Assembly: GCA_020845455.1 (NCBI GenBank)
Contig: JADLFO010000326.1
Span: 1 to 64,000 of the forward strand
DNA length: 64,000 nucleotides
Direction of reading: 5' to 3'
Origin: Caldilineaceae bacterium
GTDB lineage: Bacteria > Chloroflexota > Anaerolineae > Caldilineales > Caldilineaceae
Below the pieces are notes generated by a model. That model made no database searches and was not told the DNA's origin. It saw only the letters and a list, made by a program, of their open reading frames with translations. Positions 58,457 through 64,000 of this stretch are shown here, piece by piece. Each line of letters starts with the position of its first letter. Position 1 is the first letter of the stretch. The position numbers were made by a program, and so were the translations under genes.

Positions 58457-59806
58457 ATGACTCAGACTGGGTGGAAGCGCCGCTATGCCGTGGTCGGCAC
58501 GGGCGGACGCGCCAAAATGTATGTGGATGCGATTGCCGGCGCCTATGCGGCGGAGAATGAATTGGCGGCGCTGTGTGATCTCAGCCCGACGCGCATGGCC
58601 TGGTATAACGCGCAACTGCGTGATGAGCATAGCTTGGAGCCGCTGCCGACTTTCCACCCGGATGAATTCGATAGGATGGTGGAGACGACCCGACCCGATG
58701 TGGTGATTGTCACGTCGATGGATTCGACGCATCATCAGTACATCATCCGTGCGATGGAATTGGGCTGCGATGTGATCAGCGAGAAGCCGATGACGATCGA
58801 CGATGCGAAGGCCAGGGCGATCTTTGCGGCGATCGAGCGCACGGGCCGTTCGCTGCGCGTGACCTTTAACTACCGCTATGCGCCGTTGAGCACCAAGGTG
58901 CGCGAACTGCTGATGCAGGGCGTGGTCGGACGTCCGCTGCATGTCAATTTCCAGTGGGTGTTGGATACCTATCACGGTGCGGACTACTTCCGCCGCTGGC
59001 ATCGCGAGAAGGACAAGTCGGGCGGGCTGTTGGTACACAAGGCGACGCACCACTTTGACCTGATCAACTGGTGGTTACAGTCGTACCCGGCGGAGGTCTT
59101 TGCCATGGGCGACCTGCTCTTCTACGGCGAGGAGAACGCGGCGCGGCGCGGCGAGCACTACAGCTATGCGCGCTATACCGGCCAGCCTGAGGCCGTCAAC
59201 GACCCCTTTGCGCTCTTCTTGGATCGGCATCCAGTGCTGCGCGCTCTTTACTTGGAGGCGGAGGCGGACAGCGGCTATGTACGCGACCGCAATGTCTTTG
59301 GCAGCCATGTGACGGTAGAAGACACGATGAGCGTCACGGCGCGCTATCGCAACCAAACAGTGCTCACTTACTCGTTGGTCGCCTACAGCCCATGGGAGGG
59401 CTATCGCGTCGCCATCACGGGCGACAAGGGGCGGCTGGAGATCGAACTGGTGGAGCAGGTCGGCAAACAGTTTGTGGCCGGGCAAGAAGAGAGTTTGCGC
59501 CGCGACGAGGAGGCCGAGGCTGAGTTTGGCGGCAAGCATATCCGCGTCTTTCCGCTGTTTGGCAAGCCGTATACGGTCGAGATCCCGGAGGGAAAGGGCG
59601 GGCATGGCGGCGGCGATGCGGTGATGCTGGAGCAGATCTTTAGCTCTGATCCGCCGGCAGACCCGTTTGCGCGTGCGGCCTCGCATATCGACGGGGCGGC
59701 GTCGATCTTGATGGGCATCGCCGCCAACCACGCCATGGCGACGGGAAAGCTGGTGTGCGTGGACGATCTGCTGCCTCTGCCCGATGGGCCTGCGGTACAC
59801 GCATAG
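58457..59806 (+). CDS. Gfo/Idh/MocA-family oxidoreductase
   Basis: [55 protein letters not shown]. Confidence 0.92.
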   Translation: MTQTGWKRRYAVVGTGGRAKMYVDAIAGAYAAENELAALCDLSPTRMAWYNAQLRDEHSLEPLPTFHPDEFDRMVETTRPDVVIVTSMDSTHHQYIIRAMELGCDVISEKPMTIDDAKARAIFAAIERTGRSLRVTFNYRYAPLSTKVRELLMQGVVGRPLHVNFQWVLDTYHGADYFRRWHREKDKSGGLLVHKATHHFDLINWWLQSYPAEVFAMGDLLFYGEENAARRGEHYSYARYTGQPEAVNDPFALFLDRHPVLRALYLEAEADSGYVRDRNVFGSHVTVEDTMSVTARYRNQTVLTYSLVAYSPWEGYRVAITGDKGRLEIELVEQVGKQFVAGQEESLRRDEEAEAEFGGKHIRVFPLFGKPYTVEIPEGKGGHGGGDAVMLEQIFSSDPPADPFARAASHIDGAASILMGIAANHAMATGKLVCVDDLLPLPDGPAVHA

Positions 59807-59817
59807 AACGCAGCGTC

Positions 59818-60375
59818 ATGGAACAGTCAGGTCATCAACCAGGGCCGCTATTGGCTATTTGTCTGGACAGCGGCGACACCTTGGTGGACGAAGGTACAGA
59901 GATCAAGAACGCGGCGGGGGAGACGCAGATAGCCGACCTGATCCCCGGCGCGGCGGAGTTGGTGCGGGCGCTGCATGCGGCGGGCTATGCGCTGGCGCTG
60001 GTGGCGGATGGGCCGCGCGCCACGTTTACCAATGTGTTGGGCCATTTTGGACTGTTCGACCTGTTCAGCGTCCACGCTATCTCGGGTGAGGTCGGGGTGG
60101 AGAAACCACACCCGGCGATGTTTCGCTATGCGCTGGACGCTCTGGGGATCGCGCCCGCAGACTATGGGCGCACGATCATGGTGGGGAACAATCTGGAGCG
60201 CGACGTGGCGGGGGCTAATGCGTTGGGGATGGTGAGCGTCTGGATCGACTGGGCGCCGCGGCGCAGCAAGACGCCTGCCAACGCACTGGAGCGGCCCGAC
60301 TATCGGATCAAAACGCCGTTGGAACTGCTGTCGCTTATCTCATTGATTGAGCCGCGCGACCATGAACCGAGTTGA
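59818..60375 (+). CDS. HAD-family hydrolase
   Basis: AICLDSGDTLVDEGTE; GVEKPHPAMFRYALDALG; MVGNNLERDVAGANALGM. Confidence 0.88.
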   Translation: MEQSGHQPGPLLAICLDSGDTLVDEGTEIKNAAGETQIADLIPGAAELVRALHAAGYALALVADGPRATFTNVLGHFGLFDLFSVHAISGEVGVEKPHPAMFRYALDALGIAPADYGRTIMVGNNLERDVAGANALGMVSVWIDWAPRRSKTPANALERPDYRIKTPLELLSLISLIEPRDHEPS

Positions 60376-60377
60376 AC

Positions 60378-61985
60378 ATGAGCCAAGTTGAGATCGTCTG
60401 TCACAAGGGCGCAAACGAGTACGCGCCGGAAAACACCTACGCCGCGGCGCGGCGCTGTATCGAGTGGGGCGTAGACTATGTGGAAATCGACGTAAACCTT
60501 AGCCGCGATGGGGTACACTACATCCTGCACGGGCCATCGGTGGAGCAGACAACCAACGGCCGCGGCGATTTTCATGCGCTATCATCCGCCGAGATCGATG
60601 TGCTGGATGCGGGCAGTTGGTTTCATGTGGACTTTGCGGGCGAGCGGGTGCCGCGGCTGGAGCCGTTTCTACGCTGGATCAAGGGCAAGGCCAAGGTGTT
60701 TTTGGACGTGAAGCGCGCCAATCTGCCGGAGTTGATCGCGCTGATCTACGCGCTGGGGCTGGAGGATGAGTGTTTCTTTTGGTTTGGCGATGACGCCGAT
60801 GCGCGTGAGTTCCGACGGCTGGACGGCAAGCTGGCGCTCAAGATCAACGTGGCGGCGGTGGCCGATGTGGCGCGCGCCGACGAGGTATATCGCGCCAACT
60901 TGGTCGAGGTCGGCCTCAAGGACTTGTCGCAGCCGCTGGTAGATGAATGCAGGCGGCGCGGTCTGCGCATCATGGTCTATCACCCGCACAAGGACCCCGG
61001 CGCGTTTCGCCAGGTGTTGCGCTGGGGGGTGGACTTGATCAACCTGGACCATGGCGATCTGTTTTTGCAGGTCGCGGCGGAGTTTGCAGCGGGCGCTTCG
61101 GCGCAGACGGAGCCGCTGCCGCGTGCCAAGCGTGTGGTGTTGTTTATGCTGGATGGCTGCCGGCCCGATGCGCTAGAGACAGCGCATACGCCGGTGATCG
61201 ACCGGCTGCGCCGCGAAGGGGTTTGGACCGCGCAGGCGCGCACGGTTATGCCCTCGATTACGCTGCCCTGCCACACCTCGCTGTTCTATTCGGCGCATCC
61301 AGAGCAGCATGGGGTCACGACCAACGATTGGACGCCGCCGGACCCGCCGCTGCCGAGCCTGATCGAAGTGATCGGCGACAGCGGCTATGGGACGGCGGCC
61401 TTTTATTCGTGGGAGCAGTTGCGCGATATGGCGCCTCCGGGTACGCTGGATACGAGCGTTTATCGGCGTTATTCGGAGCAGGCTTTTGAGGAACTGGGGC
61501 GTGCGGCGGCCGGCGAGATCGCGCGGCAGCGCCCGACTTTTGCGTTTGTCTATCTGGAGGCCACTGACGCCATCGGCCACCGCTATGGCTGGATGTCGCC
61601 GGCCTATCTGGAGGCGGTGGCCAAGTCGGACCGGATCATCGGCCAGGTGATCGACGCGCTGACGGCTGCGGGCGATCTGGACGAGACCGTGTGCATGGTG
61701 ATGGCCGACCACGGCGGGCATGGCCACGGGCATGGCACGGAGCAGCCGGAGGATATGACGATCCCCTGGATCGCATGGGGGGCCGGACTGCGCCGCAATT
61801 ATTGCATTCAGGGGCCGGTACACATCACGGATGTGGCGCCGACCGTTCTCTATTTGCTGGGGATTCCGATCCCTGAGCAGTGGCAGGGCCAGGCGATCGG
61901 TGAGATTTTGGCGGAACGGCCTGCGGTCTTGCCGCAGGCGGATTCCGCGGCTTTATCTTCTATGGTTTCATCGCAAGACGTGTAA
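60378..61985 (+). CDS. Fusion: glycerophosphodiester phosphodiesterase (GDPD) + alkaline phosphatase/nucleotide pyrophosphatase superfamily domain
   Basis: VCHKGANEYAPENTYAAARRCIEWGVDYVEIDVNLSRDGVHYILHG (GDPD); VVLFMLDGCRPDALETAHTPVIDRL...MPSITLPCHTSLFYSAHPEQHGV...VMADHGGHGHGHG (AP superfamily). Confidence 0.88.
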   Translation: MSQVEIVCHKGANEYAPENTYAAARRCIEWGVDYVEIDVNLSRDGVHYILHGPSVEQTTNGRGDFHALSSAEIDVLDAGSWFHVDFAGERVPRLEPFLRWIKGKAKVFLDVKRANLPELIALIYALGLEDECFFWFGDDADAREFRRLDGKLALKINVAAVADVARADEVYRANLVEVGLKDLSQPLVDECRRRGLRIMVYHPHKDPGAFRQVLRWGVDLINLDHGDLFLQVAAEFAAGASAQTEPLPRAKRVVLFMLDGCRPDALETAHTPVIDRLRREGVWTAQARTVMPSITLPCHTSLFYSAHPEQHGVTTNDWTPPDPPLPSLIEVIGDSGYGTAAFYSWEQLRDMAPPGTLDTSVYRRYSEQAFEELGRAAAGEIARQRPTFAFVYLEATDAIGHRYGWMSPAYLEAVAKSDRIIGQVIDALTAAGDLDETVCMVMADHGGHGHGHGTEQPEDMTIPWIAWGAGLRRNYCIQGPVHITDVAPTVLYLLGIPIPEQWQGQAIGEILAERPAVLPQADSAALSSMVSSQDV

Positions 61986-61997
61986 AGGACTGCGACT

Positions 61998-62867
61998 GTG
62001 AAGACTCGAACCGGCAATTTCCCGATTGGCTTCCGCCGTGGGGGCGGTGATTGGCAGCAGGATTTGGCGGCCCTGTTGGCGTGGGCCAAGCAACAGGGGC
62101 TAGAGGTGATCGACCTGCGCCCGGATGGCGACGCCACTGGGCAAGCGGTCTTGGATGCGGGGCTGCGCATCGGCAGCGTGGACCTGCCCGATAACAAGGG
62201 GATGATCGCGCGCGACCGGGGGCGGCGGGCCGAGGCGATCGCACGCAATGCCGAGTATGTGCGCGCCTGCGCGGCTTTTGGCCCGGTGAATCATTTTTTG
62301 GTTATGCTGCCGGAGGACCCGGCGCTGCCGCGGGCGGAGAATTTCGGTTATATGGTGGAGAGCTTCTCCGAACTGGCTCCGGTGCTGGAGCAGCACAGCG
62401 CCAAGTTGGTGATCGAGGGTTGGCCTGGTCCAGGCGCGCTCTGCTGCACACCGGAAGGGTATCGGGCTTTTTTTGAGCAAGCGCCCTCGCGGGCGATGGG
62501 GATCAACTATGATCCGTCGCATTTGATCCGGATGCGGATCGACCCGCTGCGCTTTCTGCGTGAGTTTGGCGACCGCGTCTATCATGCGCATGGCAAAGAC
62601 GCGATGCTGCTCGACGAGAACCTGTATGAATATGGCACGGAGCAGCCGGCGACTTTTGCCAAGCCGCGGCCTTTTTCCGGCATGACGTGGCGCTACACCA
62701 TTCCGGGCCATGGCGTGGCGCGCTGGACGGAGATTTTTCAGATCCTTCAGGAATTCGGCTATCAGGGCGCGGTGTCGATTGAACTGGAGGATGCCAATTT
62801 CCATCGGGACCCCGGCGCCGAGCAGTTGGGCATCGTTCGGGGAGCGCAGTTCCTGACCGGCTGCTGA
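61998..62867 (+). CDS. Sugar phosphate isomerase/epimerase (xylose isomerase-like TIM barrel)
   Basis: GINYDPSHLIRMRIDPLRFLREFGDRVYHAHGKDA; GAVSIELEDANF; GTG start. Confidence 0.85.
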   Translation: MKTRTGNFPIGFRRGGGDWQQDLAALLAWAKQQGLEVIDLRPDGDATGQAVLDAGLRIGSVDLPDNKGMIARDRGRRAEAIARNAEYVRACAAFGPVNHFLVMLPEDPALPRAENFGYMVESFSELAPVLEQHSAKLVIEGWPGPGALCCTPEGYRAFFEQAPSRAMGINYDPSHLIRMRIDPLRFLREFGDRVYHAHGKDAMLLDENLYEYGTEQPATFAKPRPFSGMTWRYTIPGHGVARWTEIFQILQEFGYQGAVSIELEDANFHRDPGAEQLGIVRGAQFLTGC

Positions 62868-62868
62868 T

Positions 62869-62922
62869 CGTGCTCACGCACGCACTGCGTGACCGTGCTC
62901 ACGCACGCACTGCGTGATCGTG
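62869..62922. repeat. Tandem 25-bp repeat, each unit containing the palindrome TCACGCA-cgcac-TGCGTGA
   Basis: CGTGCTCACGCACGCACTGCGTGA repeated at 62869 and 62894, immediately after the stop at 62867. Confidence 0.85.
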
Positions 62923-62994
62923 TGGGCCGGGAGAGCGTTGATCGAACTTGTGGTGACCGCCTTATCTACGTTTTGAAAACAAAGGAGCTGATGA

Positions 62995-63630
62995 ATGGAC
63001 GAGCAGATTAGCGCCGTACGCGAGGCTGTGATTGCGGGCAATGCGCCGGAGACCGAAGCGGCGGTGCATGCGGGGTTGGCAGCGGGTCTTTCGGCCAAGC
63101 GTCTCTTGGATGAAGGCTTGGTCGAGGGGATGCGCCATGTGGGGCAACTGTTTGAGGAAGGCGAGTACTTTGTGCCGGAGATGCTGGTGGCGGCGCGCGC
63201 CATGAAGACGGGGCTGGCGATCCTGCGCCCGCAGTTGATGGAGGCGGCGATCGAGCCAAAGGGCAAGGTGGTCATTGGCACGGTGCGCGGCGACATGCAT
63301 GACATCGGCAAGAATCTGGTGGGGATGATGTTGGAGGGCGCGGGGTTTGAGATCCGCGACTTGGGGGTCAACGTCGCGCCGGAGCGTTTTGTCGAAGTCG
63401 TACAAAACGAACACCCTGACATCGTGGCGCTGTCGGCGCTGTTGACGACCACAATGCCCAATATGGCGGCGGTCATTGAGCAGTTGACGGCCGCCGGGGT
63501 GCGTGAGCGGGTGAAGGTTTTGGTGGGCGGCGCGCCGGTCACCGAGAGCTTTGCCCAGCGCATCGGCGCCGATGGCTTTGCGCCGGACGCCAGCCAGTGC
63601 GCGACCTTGGCCTCGAGCCTGGTCAGTTAG
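62995..63630 (+). CDS. Corrinoid (B12-binding) methyltransferase protein
   Basis: GTVRGDMHDIGKNLVGMMLEGAGFEIRDLGVNV (DxHDxG motif), MtaC/MtbC-like helical cap. Confidence 0.93.
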   Translation: MDEQISAVREAVIAGNAPETEAAVHAGLAAGLSAKRLLDEGLVEGMRHVGQLFEEGEYFVPEMLVAARAMKTGLAILRPQLMEAAIEPKGKVVIGTVRGDMHDIGKNLVGMMLEGAGFEIRDLGVNVAPERFVEVVQNEHPDIVALSALLTTTMPNMAAVIEQLTAAGVRERVKVLVGGAPVTESFAQRIGADGFAPDASQCATLASSLVS

Positions 63631-63641
63631 GGGTTCGAGCC

Positions 63642-64000
63642 ATGGCCCGCGAGAGCATGACCCCGCGTGAGCGGTGGCAGGCAGTGCTGGCGCGGCGCAT
63701 ACCGGACCGGGTTCCCATGGACTACTGGGGGACGGTCGAGGCAACCGACAAGTTGATGCACCACCTTGGCGTGGGCAACCGTTGGGAGATGTATGAGCGG
63801 CTGCACATTGACAAGGTGGTGTCGGTGGCCCCGCGCTATGTGGGTCCGAAGCTGCCGCGGCTGCAGGATATGTATGGGCGGCGCTTTGAGTGGGTGAGCT
63901 ACGGCAGCGGGCGCTATCGGGAGTGCGCCAATGCGCCGCTGGCGCGCTATGCCACGGTGGAAGAGATCGAGGCCAACTACACCTGGCCGGCAGTGGAGTG
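63642..64000 (+). CDS. Uroporphyrinogen decarboxylase-family (MtaA/CmuA-like) methyltransferase, partial at window end
   Basis: Open frame from ATG 63642: MARESMTPRERWQAVLARRIPDRVPMDYWGTVEATDKLMHHLG... no stop before 64000. Confidence 0.8.
   Translation, partial: MARESMTPRERWQAVLARRIPDRVPMDYWGTVEATDKLMHHLGVGNRWEMYERLHIDKVVSVAPRYVGPKLPRLQDMYGRRFEWVSYGSGRYRECANAPLARYATVEEIEANYTWPAVE

Overview
GC-rich bacterial window, probably Chloroflexota (Anaerolineae/Caldilinea-like; inferred from protein style only). No rRNA, tRNA, CRISPR array or intact transposon was recognised. (1) About 0-21.5 kb, minus strand: a long exopolysaccharide operon with a Wzz/CpsD-like protein, priming sugar transferase, Gfo/Idh, DegT aminotransferase, Wzy-like polymerase, MurJ/MviN flippase, several GT4 enzymes, an AlgD-like nucleotide-sugar dehydrogenase, FemAB/BioF2-like acyltransferases (one strongly truncated), a polysaccharide deacetylase and a heparinase II/III-family lyase. 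(2) 21.5-22.6 kb: an apparently non-coding gap with structured elements and 15-bp tandem repeats. (3) 22.6-54.5 kb: housekeeping and metabolic genes (fabI, tyrS, scpA, NAD synthetase, serB), a divergent zinc-ribbon/SUMF1 pair, and two adjacent multidomain peptidoglycan-hydrolase-like proteins sharing a GH-like N-terminal domain. (4) 54.5-58.1 kb: a heptaheme cytochrome c / Fe-S / NrfD redox module flanked by two related small RFG(I/V)P membrane proteins, one of which (42 aa) is absent from the supplied ORF list. (5) 58.4-64 kb: Gfo/Idh, HAD, a GDPD-phosphodiesterase fusion, a sugar isomerase, a corrinoid protein and a partial UroD-family methyltransferase. The main leads are the two GH-peptidoglycan hydrolase fusions, the small membrane proteins bracketing the redox module, and two promoter-hairpin-T-tract units that look like unannotated small RNAs.
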